A stretch of 64,000 bases of DNA from Dokdonella sp. (GCF_017744955.1 NZ_JAGIAG010000001.1:1116001-1180000); one strand, 5' to 3'. Shown: positions 30,889-43,363, numbered from the stretch's first letter. Notes: generated from the sequence alone by a model not told the origin. Translations and numbers: made by a program.

Positions 30889-31482
30889 ATGGACCTCCAG
30901 GACGAAACGGAATACGAGACCGAGATCGGTCTGCGGCTGGAAACCCTGGTCAAGGAGCGCGCCCTCGATCTGTCGGCGCTGATGACCGGACTGCAGAACG
31001 AGCTGCGCCAGATCGCCCATCGCCAGCGCCGGCGCGGCGGGGTCGGCGAGACGCTGTCGACCACCGCGCTGGTCAACGAGGCGTATCTGAAGTTCGCCTC
31101 GTCGCCGGAGCTGTTCGGCCGCGTCGACCGCAACCACTTCCTCGCCATCGCCGCGCGCGCGATGCGCAACATCGTGATCAACCACGCCCGCGACCGCGTC
31201 GCGCAGAAGCGCGGCGGCGGCGCGGCGCACGAAACGCTCGGTGAGGTCGAGGCGTTCGACGCCGACCTCGCCGAGGCGAACCGCATCCTCGAACTCAACG
31301 ATGCGCTCGGCCGGCTGGAGCAGGTGCGCCCGCGCCTCGCCCAGGTCGTGCAGCTGCGCTACTTCGCCGGCCTCAGCGAGGAGGAAACCGGTGAGGTGCT
31401 CGATCTGGACCGCAGCACCGTGCGGCGCGACTGGCTGAAGGCGCGCGGCTGGTTGTTCGAGCGCCTGCATCCGGATTCCTGA
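30889..31482 (+). CDS. ECF sigma-70 family factor of the Xanthomonadaceae (TIGR02999-like) type
   Basis: This 197-residue sigma factor has a region 2 (about residues 28-105: LMTGLQNELRQIAHRQ ... NHFLAIAARAMRNIVINHAR) and a region 4 (about 140-197: RLAQVVQLRYFAGLSEEETGEVLDLDRSTVRRDWL). It has an N-terminal 25-residue acidic extension. Its stop overlaps the kinase start by one base (TGATG), so sigma factor and kinase are made together. No anti-sigma gene is nearby. The kinase may phosphorylate the sigma factor, as shown for an ECF/Hanks-kinase pair (EcfP/PknT) in Vibrio; that is inference here. Confidence 0.9.
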   Translation: MDLQDETEYETEIGLRLETLVKERALDLSALMTGLQNELRQIAHRQRRRGGVGETLSTTALVNEAYLKFASSPELFGRVDRNHFLAIAARAMRNIVINHARDRVAQKRGGGAAHETLGEVEAFDADLAEANRILELNDALGRLEQVRPRLAQVVQLRYFAGLSEEETGEVLDLDRSTVRRDWLKARGWLFERLHPDS

Positions 31483-34466
31483 TGGGGAACACCGAATCGC
31501 AGCGGGATTCGCCGATGGAATCCTCGCCCGCCGACTGGCAGCGCCGCGAAGACCTGCTCGACCGCCTGCTCGACCTGCCCGAGCGCGACCGCGCCGCCTT
31601 CGTCGAGGAAGTCGCACGCGCCGATGCCGAGGACGCGGCGGCGCTGCGCGGCTGGCTGGCCGGCATCGAGCGCTCGACCGACTACCTGGTGCCGCAGGCC
31701 GCCTCCGATCCGATCGGCCACGATGGCGAGATCGTCGGCAACTGGCGCGTGCTGCGCTTGCTCGGCCGCGGCGGCATGGGCGAGGTCTGGCTCGGCGAAC
31801 GCGCCGACGGCCTGTTCGCCAAGCAGGTCGCGATCAAGTTCATCCGCGACGACCGTCCGCTGCTCGCGCGGCACATCGAATCCGAGCGGCGCGTGCTCGC
31901 CGGCCTGCATCATCCGGGCATCGTGCGCCTGCTCGACGCCGGTTCGCTCGTCGACGGCCATCCGTACCTGGTCACCGACTACATCGACGGCGTCGCGCTC
32001 GACGCCTGGCTCGAGCGCGACGAACCGGCGCTGGCCACGCGGATCGACCTGTTCCGCCAAGTGGCCGCCGCGGTCGCCTACGCGCACGAGCGCCTGGTCG
32101 TCCATCGCGACATCAAGCCGGCCAACATCCTGGTCGACGCGGACGCGCGCGCGCACCTGCTCGACTTCGGCATCGCGCGCGCACTCGCCGCCGATGCCGA
32201 CACGGCGCAGGCGACGCAGATCGCGTTGACCCCGGAGTTCGCCGCGCCCGAGCTGATCGTCGCCAACACGGCCAGCGTGCGTTCGGACGTCTACGCGCTC
32301 GGCGGCCTGCTGTACTTCCTGCTCTGCGGCCGTCCGCCGCTGTCGCTGCGCGGCCTCTCGCTCGGCGCGATGGTCGAGAAGATCCGCCTCGAACCGCCGC
32401 GCGCGCCGAGCGAGCTCGCCGCCGCCACGCCGCTGCGCGCCGAGCCGGCGCACCTCGCCGCCGACCTCGACGCGATCGCGCTGAAGGCGCTGTCGAAGGA
32501 GGCGTCCGCGCGCTACGGCACGGTCGAGGCGCTGCTCGCCGACGTCGAAGCCGCGCTCGAACGCCGCCCGATCAGCGCGCGCGCGCCGGACGCGTTCGAC
32601 CGCCTGCGCCGCTACCTGCATCGCCATCGCGTCGGCGTCGGCGTCGCCGCCGTGGTCGCGCTGTCGCTGCTGGCCGGCATGGCCGGCACCTTGTGGCAGG
32701 CGCACGAGGCGCATCGGCAGCGCGATCGCGCCGAAGCCGAGGCGGCGCGCGCGACGGCGCAAGCGCAGGCGGCGGGCGCGGTGCGCGACTTCCTGGTCGG
32801 CGTGTTCGAGTCGGCCAATCCGGAAGTCACCCTCGGCAAGCCGCCCAGCGCGCTGGAACTCGTCGACATCGGCGTGCGCCGCGCGGAGGCCGACCTGAAG
32901 CAGCAGCCGGACATGCAGGCGCAGTTGTTCGAGGCGCTCGGCCGCACCTACATCGGCCTCGGCGAGTACGACAAGGCGGCGGCGCTGCTGCAGCGCGGCT
33001 ACGAGATCGCCGTCGCCGCGTTCGGCAAGGATTCTCCGCTGGCCGTCACCTTGGCGACCGGCTACGCCGGCGCGATCGGCCACGGCGACGGGCCGCAGGA
33101 CGCCGCCTTCGCGATGCTGGAACCGATCGTGCAGCGCGATTCGCACGCTTCGCCCGAGGCCGCGCAGCAGACGGCCGTCGCCGCCTACCAGCTCGCCACC
33201 CTGCACAAGCGCCTCGGCCATCTCGACCAGGCGGAGGCGAACTTCCGCCGCTCGGTCGAACGGCTGCGCGAACTCGGCGCGCCGGCGGAGTCGGAGCTGG
33301 CCGAAGCGCTGCACCAGTTCGCCGGTCTCGACGAGGCCAGGGGTCGGCGCGGGGAGGCGATCGAGCGCCTGCAGCAGGCGATCGCGATCCGCGAGCGCTC
33401 GGCGCTCGGACCGTCCACGGACGTGAACCTGATGCGCGTCGAGCTGGCCAACCTGCTCGGCGGCGCCGGCAGGAACGACGACGCGGTGGCGATCCTGCGC
33501 GAGGTGGTCGACTCCAATCGCGCGATCTACGGCGAGGCGCATCCGCGCTACCTGGAAAGCGCGAACTGGCTCGCGCGCGCGCTGGTGCGCAAGCCCGCCT
33601 ACGCCGAGGCCGATGCGATCCTCGAGCAGGCGCTGGCGACCTCGCGCAGCCACTACGGCGAGGACAGCGAGACGACCGCGCAGGCCGAGGTGGCGCTGGC
33701 GGCGTCGAAGCTCGCGCAGGGGCAGCTCGACGCGGCGATCGAATTCGGCGAACGCGTGCGGCGCTACGCCGTCGCGCACGGCGGCGAGGACAGCTACCGC
33801 GCGATCGTCACGACGCAGAACCTGGCGCGCCTGCGCCTGGCCAATGGCGAGTACGACCAGGCGGAGAAGATCGCGCGCTCCGTGCTGGCCGCGCTCGAGC
33901 GCATCGGCTCGAAGAGCACCAACGACGCGCTGGAACTGCTCGGCAACGTGCGCCAGTACAAGGGCGACGCGGAAGGCGCGCGTGCGTATCACCGCCAGGC
34001 GCTGGAGGTGCTCGAACGCAACGGCGACCAGAGCAGTTTCGACGTGCAGCTGCTGAAGGCCGAGCTGGCCGAGGACGAGCGCGACCTCGGCGATCTCGAC
34101 GCCGCGCGGCGCCACGCGCGCGACGCGCTCGACGGGCTGGTGAGCCTCGATCAGGCGTCCAACGACCGGATGATCGCCTTCGTTCGCTACCTGCTGGCGC
34201 AGTTCGACGCGCTGGAGGGCCGCTGCACCGCGCCGGCCGACGTCGAAGCGACGATCGCGCACAATCAGGGGCCGACGCTGGCGCGGGTGGTGCAATGGCG
34301 CGTCGCCTACGCGCGACTCATCCTCGGCCTGTGCCGGCGCCAGCAATCGGGCGCCGATGCCGGCGCCGCCGCGCTGATCGCCGAGAACGCGAAGGTCCTG
34401 CGCGAATCGCCACTGGTCGATCCGCACGTGAAGCGCCTCGTCGAAGCGGCAGCGCGCAACCACTGA
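31482..34466 (+). CDS. Hanks-type Ser/Thr protein kinase with a TPR sensor region
   Basis: This 994-residue inner-membrane protein has a cytoplasmic kinase domain at about 85-350. It shows the glycine loop GRGGMGEVW (95-103), Lys119 (VAIKF), HRDIKPANIL (208-217) and DFGIARAL (228-235). A membrane segment follows at about 383-405. A coiled-coil stretch (about 415-440) leads to TPR repeats (about 440-940), which would lie outside the membrane and sense an unknown signal. It overlaps the sigma gene by one base. A possible inner start at 31515 would shorten it by 11 residues. This pairing is frequent in xanthomonads. Confidence 0.93.
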   Translation: MGNTESQRDSPMESSPADWQRREDLLDRLLDLPERDRAAFVEEVARADAEDAAALRGWLAGIERSTDYLVPQAASDPIGHDGEIVGNWRVLRLLGRGGMGEVWLGERADGLFAKQVAIKFIRDDRPLLARHIESERRVLAGLHHPGIVRLLDAGSLVDGHPYLVTDYIDGVALDAWLERDEPALATRIDLFRQVAAAVAYAHERLVVHRDIKPANILVDADARAHLLDFGIARALAADADTAQATQIALTPEFAAPELIVANTASVRSDVYALGGLLYFLLCGRPPLSLRGLSLGAMVEKIRLEPPRAPSELAAATPLRAEPAHLAADLDAIALKALSKEASARYGTVEALLADVEAALERRPISARAPDAFDRLRRYLHRHRVGVGVAAVVALSLLAGMAGTLWQAHEAHRQRDRAEAEAARATAQAQAAGAVRDFLVGVFESANPEVTLGKPPSALELVDIGVRRAEADLKQQPDMQAQLFEALGRTYIGLGEYDKAAALLQRGYEIAVAAFGKDSPLAVTLATGYAGAIGHGDGPQDAAFAMLEPIVQRDSHASPEAAQQTAVAAYQLATLHKRLGHLDQAEANFRRSVERLRELGAPAESELAEALHQFAGLDEARGRRGEAIERLQQAIAIRERSALGPSTDVNLMRVELANLLGGAGRNDDAVAILREVVDSNRAIYGEAHPRYLESANWLARALVRKPAYAEADAILEQALATSRSHYGEDSETTAQAEVALAASKLAQGQLDAAIEFGERVRRYAVAHGGEDSYRAIVTTQNLARLRLANGEYDQAEKIARSVLAALERIGSKSTNDALELLGNVRQYKGDAEGARAYHRQALEVLERNGDQSSFDVQLLKAELAEDERDLGDLDAARRHARDALDGLVSLDQASNDRMIAFVRYLLAQFDALEGRCTAPADVEATIAHNQGPTLARVVQWRVAYARLILGLCRRQQSGADAGAAALIAENAKVLRESPLVDPHVKRLVEAAARNH

Positions 34467-34491
34467 CGCCGCGCGCGCGGCCGGTCCGTTC

Positions 34492-34995
34492 TCAGCCCGG
34501 CAGCGACGGCAGGCGATCGAGGAAACGCGCCGCGCGCCGCACCATGCCGAAGTAGACGAGATTGAGCGTGATCCTCAGGAACAGCCCGATCGCCGCCCCG
34601 GCGACCACGATGTCCGGCGGGCAGGTCGCTTCCGGATCGGCCAGGCGCAGCGGGATCTCGTACAGCGACACCGCCACGCCGGCGCCGACGAACAGCAGGG
34701 CGATCTTCGCGAGCATCGCGCCGCCCGGACGGTAGCGCAGCAGCGCGGCGTTGCCGAAGAGTCCGAACAACGCGATGCCGGCGTGCGCGGCCGTCTCCGC
34801 CAGGGTGATCGACATCGGCACGTCTTGCGTCTCGCCGCCGAGCAGCAGCGAGAGTCCGGCCAAGGCCAGCACGGCGTTGAGCGCGCACAGGAGCAGGTCC
34901 GCCACCAGCCAGCCGGCGATGGCGCCGGGATAGCGCGGGCGAGCGGCAGGTGCCGATGCGGCGAGCGGCTCCGGTGCGGCGGAGGATGCGTTCAT
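34492..34995 (-). CDS. Hypothetical inner-membrane protein
   Basis: This 167-residue protein has four membrane segments (about residues 26-46, 65-85, 94-115 and 128-148) after a Pro/Ala-rich N-terminus. I do not recognise a family. It is convergent with the kinase gene and lies 22 bp from the DUF2628 membrane protein gene, on the same strand, so the two are probably co-transcribed. Confidence 0.65.
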   Translation of the reverse strand: MNASSAAPEPLAASAPAARPRYPGAIAGWLVADLLLCALNAVLALAGLSLLLGGETQDVPMSITLAETAAHAGIALFGLFGNAALLRYRPGGAMLAKIALLFVGAGVAVSLYEIPLRLADPEATCPPDIVVAGAAIGLFLRITLNLVYFGMVRRAARFLDRLPSLPG

Positions 34996-35017
34996 GGCGA
35001 AGTTCCGACCGCGGCGC

Positions 35018-35476
35018 TCAGAACGGGCGCACCGGCATCCAGCCGTCGTCGCCTTCGATCTTGAACGCGTAGAAGTCGCGCGGCGCCATCACGCCGAAGA
35101 TCGCGCCGCCGAGGAAGCGCGTCGCGTTGGCCAGGGTTTCGCCGCCGACCATGTACAGCAGGAAGCTGGCGGTGATGACGATGATCAGCACGAACGCGAG
35201 CAGCACCAGGCCCTTCTTCCACATGCCCTTGGCGAGGTAGTAGAAGAAGCCGAACACGAAGGCCAGCGCGCAGCTCGCGATCGGCGGTGCCATCTCCTTG
35301 GTGGCGGCCTTGCGCTGATCCGGCGGCAGCGTCCGCGCCAGCGGCGCCTGCAGGCCGCCGTACTTCCGGATGGCCTTGAAGTAGCGCTTCCATTTGTCCG
35401 ACACGTCGAGCGTGTCGATGTCCACGCTGGCGGCGAGGCTGGGGTCGGGCGAGAGGGCGTCGGTGTTGGCGTTCAC
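35018..35476 (-). CDS. DUF2628 inner-membrane protein
   Basis: This 152-residue protein starts at GTG (35476) with GGAG 7 bp upstream. The soluble N-terminal part (SDKWKRYFKAIRKYGG) is followed by two or three membrane segments in the DUF2628 manner (IASCALAFVFGFFYYLAKGM; LLAFVLIIVITASFLLYMVGG), ending in a short MAPRDFYAFKIE motif. The frame is open 90 codons further upstream but that part is low-complexity and lacks a ribosome binding site. The family's role is unknown. Confidence 0.75.
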   Translation of the reverse strand: MNANTDALSPDPSLAASVDIDTLDVSDKWKRYFKAIRKYGGLQAPLARTLPPDQRKAATKEMAPPIASCALAFVFGFFYYLAKGMWKKGLVLLAFVLIIVITASFLLYMVGGETLANATRFLGGAIFGVMAPRDFYAFKIEGDDGWMPVRPF

Positions 35477-35765
35477 GGCAAGGCTCCGGTTCGAGGGGAT
35501 CGGGCGGCGGGCGCCCTCGTCCGGAGAAATCACCTGAACGGGTCCGTTTGCGGCATTTTTTTCGATCCGTCCTGCCGCGTCGTCTCGGCGGTGCGGTTTC
35601 GGCCAAGGAAGGAACATCCACGAGCCGCCGGTGGCGCGGCCGTCGCGATGGCCGGATACGCTCACGGCGAGGCTGACCAATGGGCCTGTTCGCGGGAGGA
35701 ACGATCGGGGAGATTCGTGTCTCCGCGGTGCTCCGTCGAGCGCCGGAGACAAGGGGAGGTCGTTG

Positions 35766-37121
35766 ATGAGCGTGATCCGGAAACGTCGCCGCCATGGGGC
35801 GGGCGCCGTCGTACTGGCGGCTTTGGCCGCTCTGGCGGTTCTGCCGCCGGCGGCGGCCGAGTCGAGTCCGCCGCCGGCGACGAGTGCCGGGGTGCAGGCC
35901 CTGCACTGCGGCTACCTGTTCGACGCCAAGGCCGGCAAGCGGCTCGGTGCGACCACGATCGTGGTGCAAGGCGAGCGCATCCGCGAGGTCAAGCCCGGCC
36001 GAGCGGAGGTGCCCGGCGCGACGGCGATCGATCTCGGCGACGCGACCTGCCTGCCGGGCCTGATCGATGCGCACACGCATCTCTCGCTGAGCACCGACGC
36101 CGACCCGTTGCGCTGGAACCTCGCCGATTTCGCGGTCCGCTCCGTCGTCCACGCGCGGCGCACGCTGCTGGCGGGATTCACGACCGTGCGCGACATGAGC
36201 GACATCAACAACGAAACCATCGCGCTGCGCAACGCGGTCGATGCCGGCATCGTGCCCGGCCCGCGCATCCTCACCGCGGGGCGTCCGATCGGCAGCACCG
36301 GCGGTCACGCCGACTGGAGCGTCGACCTGCGTGCGGACCTGCAACGCGATCTCGGTCCGAAGAACGGCATCGCCAACGGCCCGGCCGAAGCGGCGAAGAC
36401 CGTGCGCCAGCACTACAAGGACGGCGTCGACACGATCAAGATCATGGCATCGAGCAGCTTGTTCGAGGACCTGCCCGGCGGTGCGATTCCGCACATGACC
36501 TTGATCGAGATCAAGGCCGTCGTCGACACCGCCCGCGATTACGGACTCACCGTCGGCGCGCACGCGCACGATCCGGAGAGCATTCGCCGGGCGGTGCTCG
36601 GCGGCGTCGACTCGATCGAGCACGGCACGTTCATCGACGCAGCCAGCGCCGCGCTGATGAAGCAGCACGGCACCTGGTTCGTACCGACGATCTGCGTCGG
36701 AAAGATCGTCGCCGAGCACGCGGACGAGTGGAGCGGCGGCTCGCCGCAGGAAGCGGCGAGGATGCGCACGTTCGGCAACCTGATGCAGGCGAGCGCCGGC
36801 CGCGCCTACAAGGCCGGCGTGAAGGTCGCCTTCGGCAGCGACGAGGGCGCCTGCCCGCACGGCGAGAACGCGCGCGAGTTCGTCTACATGGTCGAGGCGG
36901 GCATGCCGCCGGCGTACGCGCTGCAGGCGGCGACCACGCATGCGGCGGAGCTGCTGAAGAAATCCGCCGACCTCGGCACGCTCGAGGCCGGCAAGTTCGC
37001 CGACGTCGTCGCCGTGCCCGGCGACCCGTTGCAAGACATCGCGGTGATGCGCAAGGTCGCCTTCGTGATGAAGGGCGGCCGCGTCTACGAGCGGGACGGC
37101 AAGCCAGTGTCGGTCGATTGA
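35766..37121 (+). CDS. Secreted amidohydrolase (Xaa-Pro dipeptidase-like)
   Basis: This 451-residue metal-dependent hydrolase has a signal peptide ending near PPAAAES. The metal-binding residues are all present: DAHTHLS, TIKIMAS (bridging Lys), VGAHAHD, SIEHGTF and GSDEGACPHG. It is in the imidazolonepropionase-like group that includes secreted dipeptidases and N-acyl hydrolases. Substrate cannot be told. It is alone on its strand, divergent from the DUF2628 gene across 289 bp, and convergent with hemL. Confidence 0.9.
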   Translation: MSVIRKRRRHGAGAVVLAALAALAVLPPAAAESSPPPATSAGVQALHCGYLFDAKAGKRLGATTIVVQGERIREVKPGRAEVPGATAIDLGDATCLPGLIDAHTHLSLSTDADPLRWNLADFAVRSVVHARRTLLAGFTTVRDMSDINNETIALRNAVDAGIVPGPRILTAGRPIGSTGGHADWSVDLRADLQRDLGPKNGIANGPAEAAKTVRQHYKDGVDTIKIMASSSLFEDLPGGAIPHMTLIEIKAVVDTARDYGLTVGAHAHDPESIRRAVLGGVDSIEHGTFIDAASAALMKQHGTWFVPTICVGKIVAEHADEWSGGSPQEAARMRTFGNLMQASAGRAYKAGVKVAFGSDEGACPHGENAREFVYMVEAGMPPAYALQAATTHAAELLKKSADLGTLEAGKFADVVAVPGDPLQDIAVMRKVAFVMKGGRVYERDGKPVSVD

Positions 37122-37170
37122 GCGGCGACGGCCGCTTTGCTGCCGCGCCGCGTAGGGGCGCCGCGCGCGA

Positions 37171-38457
<1,287 letters not shown>

Positions 38458-38621
38458 CGAAACTCCGGAGGCGAAAGGAAGCGTGCGCACGGCAGACGGC
38501 GCGTGAGCATCCAACGGAAATTATCGCCGAACGACGCTGCGGCGACGACTCTCCGCCGATGTGTTCGGCGGAGCAGCTTTCGCTGAAGTACCATTTCGGC
38601 GGGTCGACTGAAGGCACCCCG

Positions 38622-39251
38622 ATGGAACAGGACCGGTTGAACGCGCCGCCGAGCTCGAGTCCAGGCATTCCACGCAGGCGCCCCTTCCTGTCCGGGCTCA
38701 GCAATCTATTCGCGCTCGCCGCCAGCTTTCTCGCACTCGCGCTCGGCGTATACCAATCCCGCTTGATGAATGCCCAGACGCAACTGATGCAGTCTCAAGC
38801 TCGCGGAAGCGTGTGGCCCTACCTCTCGATCGGCTACCGTTTGAGCAACGAGGGAGAAAAGCGCGGATACATCTGGGAAGTCAGCAATGACGGCGTAGGG
38901 CCGGCGCGCATCGAATCGGTGACGATGAGTCTCGACGGCAAACCGATTCGCAACTGGAAGGAAATGTTCGGCCCTATCCTCGGCGACGTTCCCGTTTCGG
39001 CCACGTACAGTCGAATCTACGGGAAGGTCGTTCCGCCGAGCACGAATCGGGAAACGACGATCGAGGCGGTGCGGATTCTCGATCTCGAGCAGGCGCGAAC
39101 GTTCTATGCGGCGCAGAAACGTTTCGACATGGCGATCTGCTACTGCTCCGTCTACGACGAATGCTGGATCGCCCACTGGCAGAAGCCGAAGGTCGATCCG
39201 GTGGAAAGGTGCGAGACCTCGAACACGGTACAGTTCGAGCAGGACATGTGA
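38622..39251 (+). CDS. Hypothetical protein with one membrane segment
   Basis: This 209-residue protein has one membrane segment (about residues 22-43: [21 protein letters not shown]) after a Pro-rich N-terminus, then a soluble domain ([10 protein letters not shown] ... [10 protein letters not shown]) with three late cysteines ([11 protein letters not shown]). Base composition is visibly lower in GC than its neighbours, and codon choice is less strict, so recent transfer is possible. It lies between hemL and thiE. No family recognised. Confidence 0.7.
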   Translation: MEQDRLNAPPSSSPGIPRRRPFLSGLSNLFALAASFLALALGVYQSRLMNAQTQLMQSQARGSVWPYLSIGYRLSNEGEKRGYIWEVSNDGVGPARIESVTMSLDGKPIRNWKEMFGPILGDVPVSATYSRIYGKVVPPSTNRETTIEAVRILDLEQARTFYAAQKRFDMAICYCSVYDECWIAHWQKPKVDPVERCETSNTVQFEQDM

Positions 39252-39351
39252 GCGTGCCTCTGTGGTGCGTTCGCCCGGGAAAGATGCTTTGCTTTTCCGG
39301 AAGCGCCTCGCGGCGTGTCGGCCCCCGAAAGGACTGACCGTTCGGCCTTCG

Positions 39352-39972
39352 TCAAAACAGCGCAGCGAAGCGCCGCGCCGTCGCGCGCACGTCGGCGGCG
39401 CCGAACAGCGCCGAGATCACCGCGAGGCAGTCGGCACCGGCGTCGACCAGCGCGCCGGCGTTGTCCGGCGTGATGCCGCCGATCGCGACCAGCGGCAGGC
39501 CGAGCGGTTTCGCCGCGCGCAGCAGGTCGGTGGTCGCGCGGCGCGCCTGCGGCTTGGTCGGCGAAGGGAAGAATGCGCCGAAGGCGAGATAGCCGGCGCC
39601 GGCCGCGGCGAGGCGGTGCGCGCGTTCGATCGAGTCGTAGCAGGACACGCCGACGATCGCGCGCGCGCCGAGCCGCGCACGCGCGGCGGCGACCTCGCCG
39701 TCGTCCTCGCCCAGGTGCACGCCGGCGGCGCCGACCGCGGCGGCGAGCTCGACGTCGTCGTTGACGATCAGCGGTACGCCGCGCGCCGCGCACAGCGCCT
39801 GCAGGGCGCGCGCTTCTTCCGCGCGGCGGACCGTGTCGGCGCTCTTGTCGCGGTACTGCAGGAGGCGCGCGCCGCCGGCCAGCGCGGCGGCGCAGGCCTC
39901 GAGCAGGTCCGCGCGCGGACCGTCGGTGATCGCGTAGAGGCCGCGCAGCGGCGGGAGAGGGGTGTCGGGCAT
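39352..39972 (-). CDS. thiE: Thiamine-phosphate synthase
   Basis: This 206-residue TIM-barrel enzyme joins the thiazole and pyrimidine phosphates to give thiamine phosphate. It has GLYAITDG at the start, [53 protein letters not shown] and [10 protein letters not shown], all family motifs. It is divergent from the rubredoxin gene, 67 bp apart. No TPP riboswitch was seen upstream. Confidence 0.96.
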   Translation of the reverse strand: MPDTPLPPLRGLYAITDGPRADLLEACAAALAGGARLLQYRDKSADTVRRAEEARALQALCAARGVPLIVNDDVELAAAVGAAGVHLGEDDGEVAAARARLGARAIVGVSCYDSIERAHRLAAAGAGYLAFGAFFPSPTKPQARRATTDLLRAAKPLGLPLVAIGGITPDNAGALVDAGADCLAVISALFGAADVRATARRFAALF

Positions 39973-40038
39973 CGGCTTTCGCGCGCGGGGACAAGCTGGG
40001 AGAATACGCGGCTTCCACCCGCAGAATCACATCGCCGC

Positions 40039-40236
40039 ATGTCCGAATCCGTTGCCCGCGCCGACGCCCCGTTCCGCACCTTCATGTGCGTCGTCTGCGG
40101 CTTCATCTACAACGAAGCCGAGGGCTGGCCGGCGGACGGCATCGAGCCGGGCACGCGCTGGGAAGACGTGCCCGACACCTGGACCTGTCCGGATTGCGGC
40201 GTGACCAAGTCCGATTTCGAGATGGTCGAGATCTGA
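40039..40236 (+). CDS. rubA: Rubredoxin
   Basis: This 65-residue cytosolic electron carrier has the two iron-ligand knuckles [14 protein letters not shown] and [12 protein letters not shown], with the four cysteines at the expected spacing. A short N-terminal extension ([12 protein letters not shown]) precedes them. It is divergent from thiE; this pair is common in xanthomonads. Its partner reductase is not in the window. Confidence 0.95.
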   Translation: MSESVARADAPFRTFMCVVCGFIYNEAEGWPADGIEPGTRWEDVPDTWTCPDCGVTKSDFEMVEI

Positions 40237-40358
40237 GCACCGTTCCGCGGCACGTGCCCGCAATCGGGCCTTCCGCGTCTCCGTTTCTTCACCTGCGCGA
40301 CGCATTCGCCGCATCCGCGTTTGCTTGACTGTACGCAGTCCAAGCCACGGAGCGTGTC

Positions 40359-40601
40359 ATGCGTGTGTTCGTACCGGTCGAGGACCAGAGCCTCGACGGC
40401 GAAAGCGGAATCCTGGTGCCGTATCGTCAAGGCCTCGCCTGCGTGCACGGCCTGCGCGGGGACGCCGCGCAGGATTTCCGCGGTTCCGGCGAGGGCTTCG
40501 TGCTCGACGAGGACGGCTGGCTGTGCTTCGGCGTCGTCAGCGACGGATCGTCAGCTCGTCGCCCGGATGCACGCCGATCAGGTCCGCCTGGCCGGCGTTG
40601 A
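40359..40601 (+). CDS. Small hypothetical protein (80 residues)
   Basis: This reading frame starts at ATG with MRVFVPVEDQSLDGESGILV and stays GC3-rich for about 60 codons. It then overlaps the 3' end of the DUF192 gene on the other strand by 65 bp, where the protein turns Arg-rich and less convincing. No family recognised. It could be a genuine short gene or chance; its upstream TTGACT (about 40324) is a possible -35. Confidence 0.4.
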   Translation: MRVFVPVEDQSLDGESGILVPYRQGLACVHGLRGDAAQDFRGSGEGFVLDEDGWLCFGVVSDGSSARRPDARRSGPPGRR

Positions 40602-40974
40602 GTTCGAGCACGTAGCGCGCCGGCGCGCCGCTGGAGTACGCGGGGCACGGATCGGAGACGCACGGCGGCACGTTGCGCTGCACGCTGATCAGGCGGCGCT
40701 CGGCGTCGAAGAACAGCATGTCCTGCGGGAACTTGCAGTTCTTCATCCAGAACGCACGCGGCGCGTCGTCCTGGAACACGAACAGCATGCCGTGGTCGGC
40801 CGGCATGCTCTCGCGACCCATCAGGCCGTGCGCGCGCGAGGCGTCGTCCTCGGCGATCTCGATCGAGAAGGTCTTGCCCTTGATCTCGACGGCCGGCGAC
40901 TGCGCGGTGCAGGCCTGGACCGCGACGGCGAACGCGAAGCCGATGGCGAAGCGGGCGAAACGGACGGTTGGCAT
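40537..40974 (-). CDS. DUF192 family lipoprotein
   Basis: This 145-residue protein has a lipobox-like AVQAC at residues 18-22. The DUF192 domain follows with AHGLMGRESMP, GMLFVFQDDAPRAFWMKN, and VQRNVPPC and ELNAG near the end. The family is widespread and of unknown function; some members are extracytoplasmic. It is 34 bp downstream of the PfkB kinase gene on the same strand, so they may be co-transcribed. Confidence 0.9.
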   Translation of the reverse strand: MPTVRFARFAIGFAFAVAVQACTAQSPAVEIKGKTFSIEIAEDDASRAHGLMGRESMPADHGMLFVFQDDAPRAFWMKNCKFPQDMLFFDAERRLISVQRNVPPCVSDPCPAYSSGAPARYVLELNAGQADLIGVHPGDELTIRR

Positions 40975-41008
40975 GGCGACGATCCTCGCAATCCTCGGGA
41001 CGCGGACT

Positions 41009-41944
41009 CTAGCTCAGCGCGTAGCCGAACTGTTGCTTGAACTGGTCGACGAACTCGGCGTAGGTGAAGCGCTGGTTCTGCGTGCCGGGATGTTCGATCT
41101 TCAGCGTGCCCATCAGCGAGGCAATGCGGCCGGTGGTCGCCCAGTCCATGTCGCGCATCAGGCCGAAGATCAGGCCGGCGCGATAGGCGTCGCCGCAGCC
41201 GGTCGGGTCGACGATGCGGCGCTCCTGCGCCGGCGGGATCGTGATGGTCTTGCCGCCGGTGTAGACGGTCGATCCCTTCGGGCCCTGGGTGACGACGTAG
41301 GCCTTCACGCGCTGGGCGATGTCCGAAGCGCTCCAGCCGGTGCGCTGCTGCAAGAGCTGCGATTCGTAGTCGTTGACGATCGCGTAGTCGGCCTGCTCGA
41401 TCATCGTGCGGAATTCCTCGCCGCTGAACAGCGGCATCGCCTGGCCCGGATCGAAGATGAAGGGGATGCCCTTCTCGGCGAATTCGCGCGCGTGCTGCAG
41501 CATGCCGTCGCGGCTGTCCGGCGCGACGATGCCGAAGGTGACGCCGTCGACGTCGCGCACGTGGTGCTCGTGCGAATTGAGCATCGCGCCCGGATGGAAG
41601 GCGGTGATCTGGTTGTTGTCGAGGTCGGTGGTGATGAAGCACTGCGGCGTGAACAGGTCCTCGAACACGCTGACGTGGTCGAGGCGGATGCCGCACTGCT
41701 TCATGTGTTCGCGATACGGGCCGAAATCCTGGCCGACGGCGGCGAACGGAATCGGGTCGTCGCCGAGCAGCTTCAGGTTGTAGGCGATGTTGCCGGCGCA
41801 ACCGCCGAATTCGCGCCGCATGCGCGGAACCAGGAACGACACGTTCAGAATGTGCACCTGGTCGGGCAGGATGTGTTTCTTGAACTGGTCCTGGAACACC
41901 ATGATGGTGTCGTAGGCGAGCGAACCACAGATCAGTGCGGACAT
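41009..41944 (-). CDS. PfkB-family carbohydrate (adenosine-type) kinase
   Basis: This 311-residue cytosolic kinase has MSALICGSLAYDTIM at the start, REFGGCAGNIAYNLKLLG (sugar-side motif) and DPTGCGDAYRAGLIFG (the PfkB signature with the catalytic Asp). Overall layout fits bacterial adenosine kinase-like members. Substrate cannot be fixed from sequence. The start at 41944 is at the family's usual opening; the longer frame is unsupported. Divergent from mreB, 370 bp apart. Confidence 0.92.
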   Translation of the reverse strand: MSALICGSLAYDTIMVFQDQFKKHILPDQVHILNVSFLVPRMRREFGGCAGNIAYNLKLLGDDPIPFAAVGQDFGPYREHMKQCGIRLDHVSVFEDLFTPQCFITTDLDNNQITAFHPGAMLNSHEHHVRDVDGVTFGIVAPDSRDGMLQHAREFAEKGIPFIFDPGQAMPLFSGEEFRTMIEQADYAIVNDYESQLLQQRTGWSASDIAQRVKAYVVTQGPKGSTVYTGGKTITIPPAQERRIVDPTGCGDAYRAGLIFGLMRDMDWATTGRIASLMGTLKIEHPGTQNQRFTYAEFVDQFKQQFGYALS

Positions 41945-43361
<1,417 letters not shown>

Positions 43362-43363
43362 CC

